Assembly (NCBI GenBank): GCA_025435555.1 | Contig: JAIWWG010000006.1 | Span: 62,001-126,000, forward strand | Direction of reading: 5' to 3' | Origin: Chytriomyces cf. hyalinus JEL632 | Taxonomy: Eukaryota; Chytridiomycota; Chytridiomycetes; Chytridiales; Chytriomycetaceae | Length of the DNA: 64,000 nt | In this document: positions 1 through 10,145 of the stretch, piece after piece | How the letters are laid out: each line of letters starts with the position of its first letter | Numbering within the stretch: the stretch's first letter is position 1 | Program-made: the position numbers and the translations under genes | The notes under the pieces: model-generated | Database searches by the model: none | What the model saw: only the letters and a program-made list of their open reading frames with translations | What the model was told of the DNA's origin: nothing

Positions 1-226
1 TTGTCCGTTTCAAAGGGCCCAGCAGTCCTATATCTAGACTTCTGCTGGACTCGGATGACAGATATTCTTGGTTGGATGTGTAGCCGCCGTTGATGGATCT
101 GCAACGTGCAGAGCAGCAGTAGAGTGTTTGGTTTCCGCACTGGCACCTGAGAGAAAAAAGAGTCGGTTAGAATGAGACATGGGGCAGCAGGGGGTGTGGA
201 TATGCTCACCAATGCATGTCGGTCAT
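1..226 (-). CDS. Ecl1-like small cysteine-motif protein, copy A (3' end beyond window)
   Basis: First of six tandem minus-strand paralogues; its 3' end lies beyond the left edge. Exon 1 (226-210) encodes MTDMHW and ends TG|GTGAGC. A 63-nt intron ends at 147 and exon 2 starts at 146, restoring the Trp codon and giving WCQCGNQTLYCCSARC, the CxC...YC(S)xxxC cysteine pattern seen in all six copies. The pattern resembles the zinc-binding Ecl1/2/3 life-span factors of fission yeast (Pfam Ecl1), which act in stress and starvation responses; that family link is inferred. This copy is the most divergent: the usual CGKAT is CGNQT and an extra Cys precedes the Ser. The total length cannot be seen. Confidence 0.55.
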
Positions 227-632
227 GTTTTAGTTTGAGTTCGCAAGAAGTTTGTTGTTTGTTTGAGTTGGGGAGAATCGCGACATTTTGCTTTTATTTA
301 ATAAGTATCGCGAACTTATCGGTCACCCGACATCCGCCGAAAGGCAACGAACGATAAGAGCCAATATTCTGGATTGGGAAGCGACACACCAATGAGAAGC
401 ATTGAGAAGCGACGGTGCCATTTTATTTGGACGCTTTCATTTTCAAGGGCGTGAAAAGGGAGACTAAAAGGGAGACTACACATATTCAACAGATGGACAG
501 ATGGACAGACGCAATAAACACAGCAAAAAACCAATCCAAAAAAACAAAGAACAACAATAACAACAACAAGCTTACAGAAAAGTGTACAGAACCATCCCAA
601 AAACAAAAAAAAAAGAAATGGAATAAGCCAAA

Positions 633-1219
633 CTACCGGCTTCGCAGTCTGTGCTGCTGCTCGGCAATCTGTTCAAAATGTCCAAGAATACTGCTCACTC
701 GTCCAGGACTTAAAAATGTGGCCTCACGGGACGACGGCACAGGGCTGCACGACTGCCGTGGTGGCGAAGAAACCGGGCTAAACGTTCCCGAATGATTGCG
801 ATTATAAAGTCTAGTGTACATTGCCAATGAGGAGGATGCAGAGTGTCGTTGAGGTTGAGGAGCAACAACCAGATTTGAAGCTGTAACGCGGGTGGAGTAG
901 TAGTGGGTGGATGCAAATGGGTTGGTGGCTGTTGGTGAAGGTGGGTCAACCAATGCGTCGTTGTTCTGAGTCTGTGTAAAGCGTGGTTGTTGGGCATGTA
1001 GGGAGTGGGTGGTGGTGGTAGTGGTGGTGAACACGCATGGACCGCAGTATCCGTCTGAGCGCAGGCAGGTGTCGCTGCAGTAGAGCTGTGGGCCGTTTGT
1101 GGCTTTGCCGCAGAAGCACCTGTGATTGGGAAGAGGCTGTGGGGTTAGACGGGGATGGGGGGGCTGCAGCCGAGGGTAAGCATGGGGGGGGACAGCACGC
1201 ACCAGTTGGTATCGGCCAT
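633..1219 (-). CDS. Ecl1-like small cysteine-motif protein, copy B
   Basis: Two exons. Exon 1 (1219-1203) gives MADTNW and ends TG|GTGCGT; the intron is 1202-1120; exon 2 (1119-633) restores Trp and continues CFCGKATNGPQLYCSDTC, the likely zinc-binding module at residues 7-24. The rest, about 140 residues, is low complexity with a Thr run just after the module, many Ser, Pro, Gln and Asn, and no other fold. The C-terminus has SSILGHFEQIAEQ, which resembles TVLDHFGFM in copy D, but this copy lacks the final YAxLAF motif of its neighbours. Function in the Ecl1 sense (zinc or nutrient stress) is inferred from the cysteine pattern only. Confidence 0.6.
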
Positions 1220-1441
1220 GATTCAGTGAGTGTTTGTGAAGCCGGGTGCGGCGGATGGCTGCGTCGGAATGAGCAAAAATTCACTTTATAAAAAGTGGCC
1301 CTTAAAAAAAAGACACAAAAATAAATTTGAACATTTTATTTTAACTAAACCGAAAACCGGGAATTTCAAAGTTCAACAACTGTACACAACACACACACAC
1401 GCTGAAAGAAAATAGATCCATAAACAATTACACTTGTTACT

Positions 1442-1822
1442 TTACATGCTGCCTTGGCTTCGTCTTCCTTTGAATGCGAGTGCTGCAAAACAATCACCAA
1501 TGCTGCCAGTCTCAGTCTGAGCATGGTTACCCCACGATCCATACTGCTGCGACATTGGGCTGCTTGAGCTTGAAGGAGGGCTCGATGCATCCGGTCTTTG
1601 TCGTAACGGTGATCGCGAGTGGATGCGGGTAGGCAGTTGCGGAGTCATTGAGACAGCGACTGGAGTCTGCTGCTGGGTATGTTGAGAGTTGGTTGCTGTT
1701 GTTGTTGTTGTGTAGCAGGATTCAATGGATCTGCCCGTCTCGTCAAAGTAGCAGCGATCTGAGCAGTAGAGAGCGCCTTCGATGGTCGTCTTGCCGCAGA
1801 AGCACCAGTCGAGATTGGACAT
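1442..1822 (-). CDS. Ecl1-like small cysteine-motif protein, copy C (intronless)
   Basis: A 126-residue single-exon paralogue beginning MSNLDWCFCGKTT with LYCSDRC completing the cysteine module. The intron that splits the Trp codon in the other five copies is absent without loss or gain of a residue, so it looks precisely lost here (or never gained). A Thr/Asn/Gln-rich linker follows. The C-terminus, CFAALAFKGRRSQ, shares the aromatic-basic end motif with copies D, E and F. The upstream 550 bases (1823-2374) hold GT-rich simple sequence and a duplicated 29-mer, with no other gene seen. Confidence 0.6.
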   Translation of the reverse strand: MSNLDWCFCGKTTIEGALYCSDRCYFDETGRSIESCYTTTTTATNSQHTQQQTPVAVSMTPQLPTRIHSRSPLRQRPDASSPPSSSSSPMSQQYGSWGNHAQTETGSIGDCFAALAFKGRRSQGSM

Positions 1823-2242
1823 TTGTGTGTTTGTTGTGTTTTTTTATAAAAAGGTTGGTTGGTTAATTGGGTGGGTGGGTGGGTGGGTTGGTTGAAAAGA
1901 AAGAAAGTGAGTGGCTCAACACACACCATTTTGCAAGCAATGGAATTTTATTTCTGAGCAGGCAGCAGCGCACTTCCACTTTCCCAATTATTAATACAAC
2001 AACAACAACAACCTTCCATTTTGATTAGGGTTCAGATGCGGGGTGGGTTAGTTGAAAATAAAAGGGTGGCGCGAATGCGAAATTTTATAAAATTCAAAGA
2101 GTGTGACAAAAAATAAAATGAAATGAAATGAAACCACTTGTTCCATCGATTTTCGTATTTATTTTCCCCCCATTCCCATTCGCCAAAAAGAAATTAAAAT
2201 TGTGATCGATCGATCGATCGATCAATCACGCATTGGCTGATC

Positions 2243-2300
2243 ATATCCGTTATTCACAATCTGTGGATCCAATATCCGTTATTCACAATCTGTGGATCCA
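2243..2300. repeat. Two perfect tandem copies of a 29-bp unit
   Basis: The unit ATATCCGTTATTCACAATCT followed by GTGGATCCA occurs at 2243-2271 and again at 2272-2300 without mismatch. It lies 75 bp beyond the stop codon of the copy D gene, in the spacer between copies C and D. A short GATC simple repeat (about 2205-2220) lies just before it. It looks like a recent slip duplication. Confidence 0.9.
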
Positions 2301-2374
2301 ATCCAATCCATGAGACATGGCGACAACAACGACGCAACAAATGGCGTCTTTCAATGAAATCCTTTTATACAAAT

Positions 2375-2924
2375 TTAAAACACAGTCACCGAACCCCGTT
2401 TCTTCCGGTTGCTGAACGAAAAGGCGGCATACAGTGACGCCGTCGTCGTGTCCGGCTTTGTCGTATTCATACTCTGTCCGCGCATATGAGACATGAACCC
2501 GAAATGATCCAACACTGTCGCACACGTGTTTGTTGACGGAAACAAGGGCCCAATATTATGCTGCACTGATCGGTTACTCTTGAGCTGCTGCATACCAGCT
2601 GCTGTATCCAAGTTTCTCGGCGGTGAATGGGTGTCGTTGAATAGAGACGAGAGAGAAATCGGGGGTTCGTGAAGCAGGTGTGACTTCTTGGTGGTGTTGA
2701 CCGACTCGGATGATTGATCACGTACGACCGGATCAATCCGGGCCTTGTCTCCGTCTTCCATGCAGCACAGATGTGAGCAGTACAACTCTGCGTCGCTGCT
2801 GGTGGCTTTCCCACACACAAGGCACCTTGTATGGGGGCCAGCAACAAACCAACAATCATGCATCAGAAAAAAAAAGACTTGCAGACAGCGTAAGCATTGA
2901 ACGGCCTCACCAGTTCATGTCCAT
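2375..2924 (-). CDS. Ecl1-like small cysteine-motif protein, copy D
   Basis: Exon 1 (2924-2911) encodes MDMNW and ends TG|GTGAGG; the intron is 2910-2826; exon 2 (2825-2375) restores Trp and gives CLVCGKATSSDAELYCSHLC. This copy has CxxC rather than CxC, which is closer to the spacing expected of Ecl1 proteins. The protein is about 155 residues, ends LYAAFSFSNRKKRGS, and has an inner TVLDHFGFM block resembling copy B. Arrangement and intron position show it arose by tandem duplication with its neighbours. Confidence 0.6.
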
Positions 2925-3165
2925 GTTGGTTCTCGGTATTCTTTCAGCTCGTTTGAAGCTGGGGCGTGTGTGAGTGTTCTCTCTTTTTTGTTTATTTTTA
3001 TATTTGGTTGTTTCGACAAATTCAAAGGCACCCACCCCTGCAAACACCACACACGCACGTGCACTGAATATAATTAAATGAGGTGGCAATGCGCTCTATA
3101 TTACCACACGTATACCCCAACATGTATAAAACAAAAAAAGAAAACCAGTTCAGAGAATGCGTTCA

Positions 3166-3759
3166 TCATTGGAAGCGCCTGGTCCTGCTGTTGAATGCCA
3201 ACAGCGCGTAAACTCGGCTTTCCTGCGTCAATCGCGCATCACACGTCTCCATCGCATGTTTATACGGTATTTTTCCCGTGCAATGATACGGCGCTGGAAT
3301 TGTCACTTTTATGCTCCTCGTACTCATACTGTTTGCCAAGGAACGACGACCCCCACTCGAAAACAGACTATTACAATGCATAAAGACATCTTGATAACGG
3401 TATTCGATCGATTGACTTGCAGTGTTGATAAATTGCGCCTGTGCCGAAGGTGGAGAAGGTGGAGGTGACGTGGCGATGGTGTCGGAGACTTGGCAATCGT
3501 GGCTGCAGTAAAAGACATTGTCGCTTGTTGCCTTTCCGCAGATGCACCTGATTGGGGGGAATGGAAATGATGGACAGAGTTAGAAAGATGTGTGGGTTGT
3601 TCTCCCCTTCAACCTTGATTTCCCCTTCAAAATGATGCCTCTTCGATCTGCTTTTCAACAAGGCTAGATTGCCCAGAGCAGATGATGGAGAGTGATAGCC
3701 TCAGGAAGTGAATGATCGCTGAAGGTGGGAAGATGGACGCACCAGTTCAAGTCAGACAT
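3166..3759 (-). CDS. Ecl1-like small cysteine-motif protein, copy E
   Basis: Exon 1 (3759-3743) encodes MSDLNW and ends TG|GTGCGT; the intron is 3742-3548; exon 2 (3547-3166) gives CICGKATSDNVFYCSHDC, then a Pro/Ser/Gln-rich linker and the end motif VYALLAFNSRTRRFQ. The intron is 195 nt, longer than in copies A, B and D. About 130 residues in all. Bases 3760-4281, between this gene and copy F, hold AT-rich sequence and an A13 run, with no further gene recognised. Confidence 0.6.
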
Positions 3760-4281
3760 GACGCAATGTTCGGGTCTGTCGGGGGGTTTGTTTCTATTTC
3801 GGGTGAAAGAAGAATTTCAAGATTTAAAAAGGCTTGAAAAACATAAAAAAGCACAGCGTCATAAAATAATTCCAACACCGCCGTCAGCATACCACCATGC
3901 CATGGTTGGGACAGAAGGATATTATATCCCGAGTGCCTGTGCCAGCTGGATTTCTCAGCATTGACTCAGGAGGATATCAACTGCAAAACACTTCCTGAAA
4001 CTGGAGTGCGTGCGTGCGAGCGAGCGGGGGAAGAGCGGATCAACATTGATGGAGCTGAAACTTAACTTCTCGTGATCCATTCAGTGCAGTGCTGGCATTG
4101 GGTTTTTTTAGTAAATTTACATATGCCCCTCCTTGACTACCCACAAATCACGCACAACAGAGCACAATTGACGAAGGGGAAAAAAAAAAAAAATTGAGGA
4201 AATGGGCGTATAGAGTAAGTAGCACACGCAGTTGTAGGCCAAATGTCGGGAAATAATATAGGTCTGTTCACTCGTCACAGC

Positions 4282-5026
4282 TTATGAAACAGCGCGCTTG
4301 CTTCTTCTGTTGAATGCTAGCTGAGCATACAGGAAGTCGGACCTCGCCGCCGCCGCTTCATGGTCATGTAAAACATATCCCAAAACTGGGCTTGCTGGCG
4401 GTGTTTCCACAGAATGCATGCGAGGTCGTTTAAGAAAGTATGTTCCCGAAGGTATTGAAGGAGACCCGGAATGGAAAAAGAATGTGTTTTTTGTCGGAAC
4501 TGCGACCATCCATGGTGACGTTGGTGAAGTAGGGGTCGGGCTGTGAAGTAAAAAGAATGGCTCAATTTTTCTGACTGGGCACGTTGTGGAATTGCAATCG
4601 GTCGTCTTGCAGTGGAGGGAACAGTATAGGGCGTCTTCCATGGTCGCTTTGCCGCAGATGCACCTGTTTTTTGTTTGTTTGTTTTGGTTGTTTTTAAGGG
4701 TCAGTGTTCGATCCAATATTATGGGATTTCAGTCCAAGGGGGGCGCCACGAAAGTCCCGGGAGATAGCCGTCCCCGCACCCCCCGGTTACGATTCTGTAT
4801 CTTTACGCAGGAAGTGATCTGAGAATAGCAGGGGTACTGAAAAGCCCCTCCCAGCAGCGTCACTTGATAAGGATCGTGTGGCCACCGATCGTGGCACCTG
4901 CTGCCCATCCGATCAAAAGACATGCCCGCATTCCTTTTGATTTCCGACACGGACACCCAGCTTTTGCAAAGGAGGAAAGGGAGGGATAGACTCCAGGAAG
5001 CACACATACCAGTTCAGATCGGTCAT
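4282..5026 (-). CDS. Ecl1-like small cysteine-motif protein, copy F
   Basis: Exon 1 (5026-5010) encodes MTDLNW and ends TG|GTATGT; the 346-nt intron is 5009-4664; exon 2 (4663-4282) gives CICGKATMEDALYCSLHC, a Ser/Thr/Pro-rich middle, a PVLGYVLHDHEA block and the end motif LYAQLAFNRRSKR. This is the 5'-most gene of the array as transcribed. The intron sits in the same codon and phase as in copies A, B, D and E, strong evidence of common descent by tandem duplication. Confidence 0.6.
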
Positions 5027-5788
5027 GGAGTTCTTTGTTGTTGGGTTTTTGGTTTTTATGCTCAATTTTGGTCGGTCGCTTCAAGATTTATTTGTTATGG
5101 CGTTTGTTCGTTGTTTGAGAAAAAAGAAAAAAGGGCAAAATGGAACATGCATGACGTGATCGATCAGTCGATCTGCTTTGCATCGAGGAGCTTGCGTGTG
5201 TGTGTGTTGGGGTGTGAGCAGTTGGGTGGTTATTGAAGCTTTGAAGAGATTTGAATACGAAAAAAAAAAAAGAAAAAGTACCCGAAGAAACGTGTCTATC
5301 CGTAGCAGACCCGTCCGTGCAAAAGACGTTGCTCAGCAGGCGTTAAGTAACGCATGCATGCGAGTGGTGTCCTGTCTGAACCCGACTGCAAAAAATGGTT
5401 GTGTAACTTGAACATAAAAGTCATTTCTTGCCCAAATTGTGCAATGTTGCATCATAAAGTTTCAATGCGCCCAGCCATTGGGACAGAATAGGTTTCTACG
5501 CCGTTGGTGATGCGGGGTAGCGGCGACTTGGTTTCTATACGGCATTTCCATCTGATTGGCCATTGCCAGTTCGCTCTTTCAGGCAACTCATCATACAGAA
5601 AGAGGACGCAAAAAAAAATAAGACTGCACATAGCAGGAGTTATATATTTTGGATGTTCTCCACATGAGACGCAGGACAGACACTTCCAAAACTACATCAT
5701 GATGTTCCCTCGATCATCCATCACACAAAAATTGAAAAAACAAAGGCGGAAAATGAAACAAAATTTCTAAATTCTCCGGGCGGAGAAC
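5027..5788. other. Intergenic spacer, no gene seen
   Basis: Between the Ecl1-like array and the 3' end of the eS27 gene. Short open frames on both strands show no family resemblance or plausible exon chain. It presumably holds the promoter of copy F. Confidence 0.5.
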
Positions 5789-6468
5789 TTAGTTTTGCTT
5801 TCTTCTGAAGGAGCATCCCTCTGCGTTAACATGAAAAATAAAATTGGGTATCAGGGATCAATCAGGGCATGCACTTTGCGTTCGAAAATTTTATGTCTGG
5901 GTCCTCACCAGTAAGACGGGCCTTTCCTCCGGTTGGCTGGGAGAGGATAGTAGCGCATCCACTGCACTGAACAACGGTCTGTGCGTGGCTGAAGACGGTG
6001 GTGATCTGGAAGCATCCTGGCAGAGCGGAATAAAAAGATGTCCCCATCAGTCTCTTTCCCCAGCTCCTTCCACGCAAAGAATAGTTGACTCTTTCTCACC
6101 AGGGCACTTGACGTCCATGAAGAAAGAGTTTGGGCTCTGCACAAGTCTCTTCAACTTGTGGCTGCGCTTCTCGGAGGACTCGAGAGGGTTAAGGAGGTCG
6201 ATGGCAAGCTGATGGATGATTTTCGGATTGGGTATTCGTTAATTTTGCTGGTTCGATTCAGGGAGTTGATGAATTTGATGGAATGGCTGCTTCGATTGTG
6301 TTGGGTGTTTTTGATTCCAATCTCCGTCTGAGTTGACACTCTTCCGTGATGTGCCCCATACGCCCACTATCTTCCCACGGCATCTCTTATCGACCCAATC
6401 TCTTCGAATAGTATAGAATGGAGCATCTCGTCATGGATAGAACAGGGGGTCCTCCAACTCACAGTCAT
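5789..6468 (-). CDS. RPS27: Small ribosomal subunit protein eS27
   Basis: Four exons: 6468-6463 (ATGACT), 6208-6100, 6016-5909 and 5820-5789, with GT-AG junctions and matching phase. The 84-residue product reads [10 protein letters not shown], then [46 protein letters not shown] and GCSFRRKQN. The four cysteines of the zinc ribbon (CPGC...CSGC) are intact and the length equals that of the family. It is a component of the cytoplasmic 40S subunit. The first coding exon holds only two codons, a recurrent trait in this window. Confidence 0.97.
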
Positions 6469-7200
6469 TTTCCTGCAAAAAAGAGCCATCGGATCAGTAC
6501 AAACGACACATCAGCACATCGTTACGAAAAGGCAAATCAGAAATATCCACAGTGGGTGCCTGTGCGGATGGCCAGTGCGCTGTGATGGGCGTGTGTGCGG
6601 GACAGGGCATGCTCACCTTGATTTCGTGTGAAAGAGGGCCCCAAAAATGCAAACTCACCCACATAGACATACAGTGCCGTCTGAAACGCGCCCTTGCCAC
6701 GCATGCGAGCCCGCAGAGTGTTTGAATTCGGTTTATATCAATAGAAAGATATGTCCATTTAATTGTACCAACAAGGGCCCCTTGATGTCGGTTTCTGGGG
6801 CATGTGCCTATGATAAACGCCAATTCCTTCGCTCATACTGGAAACGTATATACCCGCACTGCATAGGTCCTAATCTCCTTGCCAGACAACAGCAACCCAC
6901 CCGATTCGTAAAAATTCCGCAATCACCAGAAAATATCCAACCTCCATCATGAATAATCAGCTCACCCGACCACACTCACAGTCACAATTACAAAAGTTTG
7001 CGTCGACAGTAGAACTTCTTCCAAACCTCAACATATCTTGGCTGGCCACCAAACGCTTAAAACGCGTTTTCCGCATCGGCCTGCGCGTTTCAAAGTTGCG
7101 AGAGCAAGCGATGATGGCCGGTCAATGTTCGAGCTAGAAGATCTTCCATTGAAGTTAGACTTCCCTTCATTGAAGCAGTGATTCGACACTCAAAAAAGCT
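6469..7200. other. Spacer without a recognised gene
   Basis: The 5' flank of eS27 lies here. Open frames around 6494-6952 exist on both strands but show no domain, no signal peptide and no convincing splice chain. Confidence 0.4.
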
Positions 7201-7537
7201 TCATTGATTGCGACATGGTTTTTGTGAGATGCGACGAAAGATTGCAATGATCCCGCACAGCAATGCAACGAGAACGAGGGGTGCGCAGGATAGCATGATC
7301 AAGGGCGGGGTGGATCTCGGCTGTGAGATACCTGTGAGTTAATTCCGGATGAGAGGAATCGAGACCGCAACATACCCCCCCACGAAAAGGATAGCATCCA
7401 GAGAAGTGAAACGGCCTGCATCTCGCATCATATTCCAGGGTCGTTTTGGTGAGGTCAAGGCAACTGCGTGAGGCCAATCGCGTTTGATAATTTGGCCGTG
7501 CAACTTGGGTGTCGGGTCCAACGTGGAGTCCGGCATG
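7201..7537 (-). CDS. 3' end of a possible single-pass membrane protein with a cysteine-rich ectodomain
   Basis: Two exons fit together: 7537-7376 (acceptor TTCTCCAG, donor GTATGT) and 7320-7201 (acceptor ATCTCACAG). The first gives a cysteine-bearing stretch with EYDARCRPFHFSGC, which faintly recalls the second half of a Kunitz inhibitor domain. The second gives a Pro-rich stem, a hydrophobic segment (LSCAPLVLVALLCGIIAIF) and a short basic tail RRISQKPCRNQ, as in a type I membrane protein. Upstream minus-strand open frames at about 8140-8490 also contain Cys-rich pieces that could belong to the same gene, but phases could not be joined. The product is unidentified; the Kunitz suggestion is weak. 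Confidence 0.4.
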
Positions 7538-8510
7538 CTGGAGAACGCATGAATTATGAAGGTCCCAAAAATGAACGGAAAAAGATGAATCTCACTGCAT
7601 CATAAACTACACGATGAAATGAAACGCTGGTTAACTTTTTTGTGATCTTCATGCTGCAAAGAACATCGAAACAGGTGAGCCCGGCACAAACACCCATGGA
7701 AAACACAGTTCCGAAGATGACGACCGCTGCTTATATTATGCACAGGCTTGTGCTGTTGTTTATGGCTTGTCTAACGGGATGAGCTGAACAATCGCGATGA
7801 CATTCGGGGTTGTGGGTCAAGCAGTCAGAAATATGCTCCCGGGGAAGTTTATGCAGATGCAGTATATGCGAAAAGGTGACAAAGAAGCTCACCTTTTAAC
7901 GATAGAGAATAGTTGGACAGGAGTCTGTTAGTAGAGAATGCACGGTACAGATTTGTCAAGGTTTAAAAAGAGACACCTGAGAACGATAGAAAGACCCGTA
8001 CTCACCGCCGCGGTTAATAACTGTGTTCTCCCATCTTTTCTACCTTCCCGTTTCATGCAGGAAAAGAGCAGACCGAAGGTTTTAAAAAGAGGGCAGTTTT
8101 CTTGAATGGTTCCGAGGTGGACTCCGCGATTGGACACTTTTAAAGACAAGCGCCGTCGGGCCTTTTTTCGCACGCAGGCGTCACAAAGTCCCGGTGTTGA
8201 CGAATGTTTTGCTGCGTATACGCTGTCTGATCACAAGCGACAGTGCTTTGATAACCGGGTGTGCCTCTGGAAAATTTTAATCCATTAAAAATTAAAACGT
8301 GGACTTTCAGTTTGCACGCCAAGTCAAGAACGAACCGTTGGTCGTATCATACGGCGCACCCAAGTGGCGCGAGTGTATGCGGAATGCGCAGTCTGCGGTG
8401 CCCGATGGTCCCCACGCAAAATTGGATGCTCTTTTGCCAATCTTCTGTCCACGACTAATAATAATATTGTCAGAATACTGGAACGACAATCATAAGTGGG
8501 GGCGCTACAA
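7538..8510. other. Unresolved stretch, possibly 5' exons of the membrane protein gene
   Basis: Minus-strand frames at 8140-8322 and 8307-8489 carry cysteines and read like extracellular sequence, but no consistent splice chain to 7537 was found. Nothing convincing is seen on the plus strand until the WOPR gene. Confidence 0.25.
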
Positions 8511-9850
8511 ATGACACCACACCTACCGGACCCAGCTGCTGCGATGGACGAGCGCCAGGCCCCTCTTGCTGCTGGACACCCAGACCCGAGCGTGGCCGGC
8601 CGTCTTCAAGGTGTTCCCGCGCATGGCCAGTTCGACGGCTCGCTTCAAACCCGCGAGTTTGAGACTTACTTTGGATTCATTGCGACTTTGGAGGATGCTC
8701 TTCTCGTCATTGAAGGTTTTACCCGCCTTGTCATCACTTTTTTTTTTTTTTTTTTTTTTGGTTGTTGTGACTAAACAAGAATTTCAGGCACCATCAACGG
8801 CTGTTTGCCCCATTTTGCTGGAACTGCGAGCGAGCTGAATCACATACCAGTCAGAAGTGGAACTGTGATTGTTGTCGCAGAATCATCGGCAAATGTCCGG
8901 CGGTGGAAGGTGACCCCAAAAAGTGCCCGAGTCACGGAGAGAAAACACCACTAAATAACAAAACTTCTAAAAATCGGCTCCAGGATGGCATTCCGTGGTC
9001 TCCTTCACGCGCGTTCGGGCCCTTCCTCTTATATCGCCAAATTGAACTCGAGACTTCCGCAACGTCGTCCAGCATTCCGCATGCCAAGTATTCGGCCCGC
9101 CGATTCAACTCAAACCACGCCGGTTTGGAGCCAAATTACACGCAAAAGACTCTGAAGCCAGGAACGCGCATTGCACCCAACGGCCTCACCAAGAGAACCA
9201 TCACTCTCGTTGGAAGCGATGGCGGAAGACACCGGCTTGTCAGCTACTACGAGCCAAATGATATCGTTAACTTGCATCAAGGAAAGCCAGTCTGTGCCAG
9301 AAATTTTAAAACCAGATTGCTGGAACACGTTAAACTGATGAAAATACCGTCGGACGATCCCACATTGAACGCCATGCTTGCAACTGCTGAGTTTCAGAGC
9401 GTCCTGACTGCTGCCATAAAAATTGGTGGATCGACAAGATCGACATCGTCAGTAGGTGCTACCATACGAATTCCCGGCATCGCAGAGATGCTCCGAGAAG
9501 CCACTCCCATGATCCAGAAATTTCTGCCAGAAAAGCTGGATAACGCCGGACTGGACCAGACTTTAGTAAAGGAGCTGCGAATGGTGAAGCCAGAGAATCG
9601 ATTGTGGACTGGTCCCCAAAATCTTCAGTACCATCAATACTTTGCAGGGGCATTCAACGGAATGCATCAGCATTACCACCCCTACTACCCACCCTTTTTT
9701 CTGCCTGCTGCTGTCGACAATTTTCATTACGCACGTCACAGCCACAATGCTCTTCCTCCTGCGTATCATCCATCACACGCATACTATCCAGTCGCTGTAC
9801 GTGATCAACAAGCATACTCCTTTCATCTTGAGTCAAATCGCGGTTTTTGA
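8511..9850 (+). CDS. WOPR-domain (Gti1/Pac2) transcription regulator
   Basis: Exons 8511-8715, 8788-8909 and 8984-9850 join in phase; the first donor is a weak GTTTTA, the second GTGACC. The split WOPR fold is visible. The first half has ETYFGFIATLEDALLVIEG, then PVRSGTVIVVAE and VRRWKDGIPWSPSRAFGPFL, then LLYRQIE. The second half has LTKRTITLVGSDGGRHRLVS followed by YYEPNDI. The family (yeast Mit1, Candida Wor1, fission yeast Gti1/Pac2) binds DNA through WOPR and controls morphological or developmental switches. The C-terminus is rich in His, Tyr and Pro. An in-frame upstream GTG at 8496 exists, but the ATG at 8511 is chosen; a further 5' exon cannot be excluded. Confidence 0.88.
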
Positions 9851-10145
9851 TGACATCATCAAACCTGCGAGTTGGTCATAATAATAAACTTATCAGATAC
9901 ATTTATTACAAGTTTGTGTGTTAGGAGAGTTTGGGATTTGCATTAGCTGGTAGCGATGAGAAGGATATAATTGAATTCAAGTCATGAGGGATTGACGAAC
10001 CGATATCAAACAAAAACAGGAAAGTGGGATTTTCAGAGAATTGAGTCGCCTTGTTTTTGCTCAAACTTTATCTCACGCGGCACCCCTCCCCCCCAATTAA
10101 AAAAAAACTGATGGCAAATGGATGGAAGATCGAGTGTTTCAATGC

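Noticed and set aside
415-795. Plus-strand frame with Asn and Lys runs at the left edge
   Set aside because: Low-complexity translation of A-rich sequence opposite and beyond the Ecl1-like genes, with no supporting signals.
2205-2226. GATC simple repeat considered as a regulatory array
   Set aside because: Only a few units, with no conservation or partner site visible; best seen as a microsatellite.
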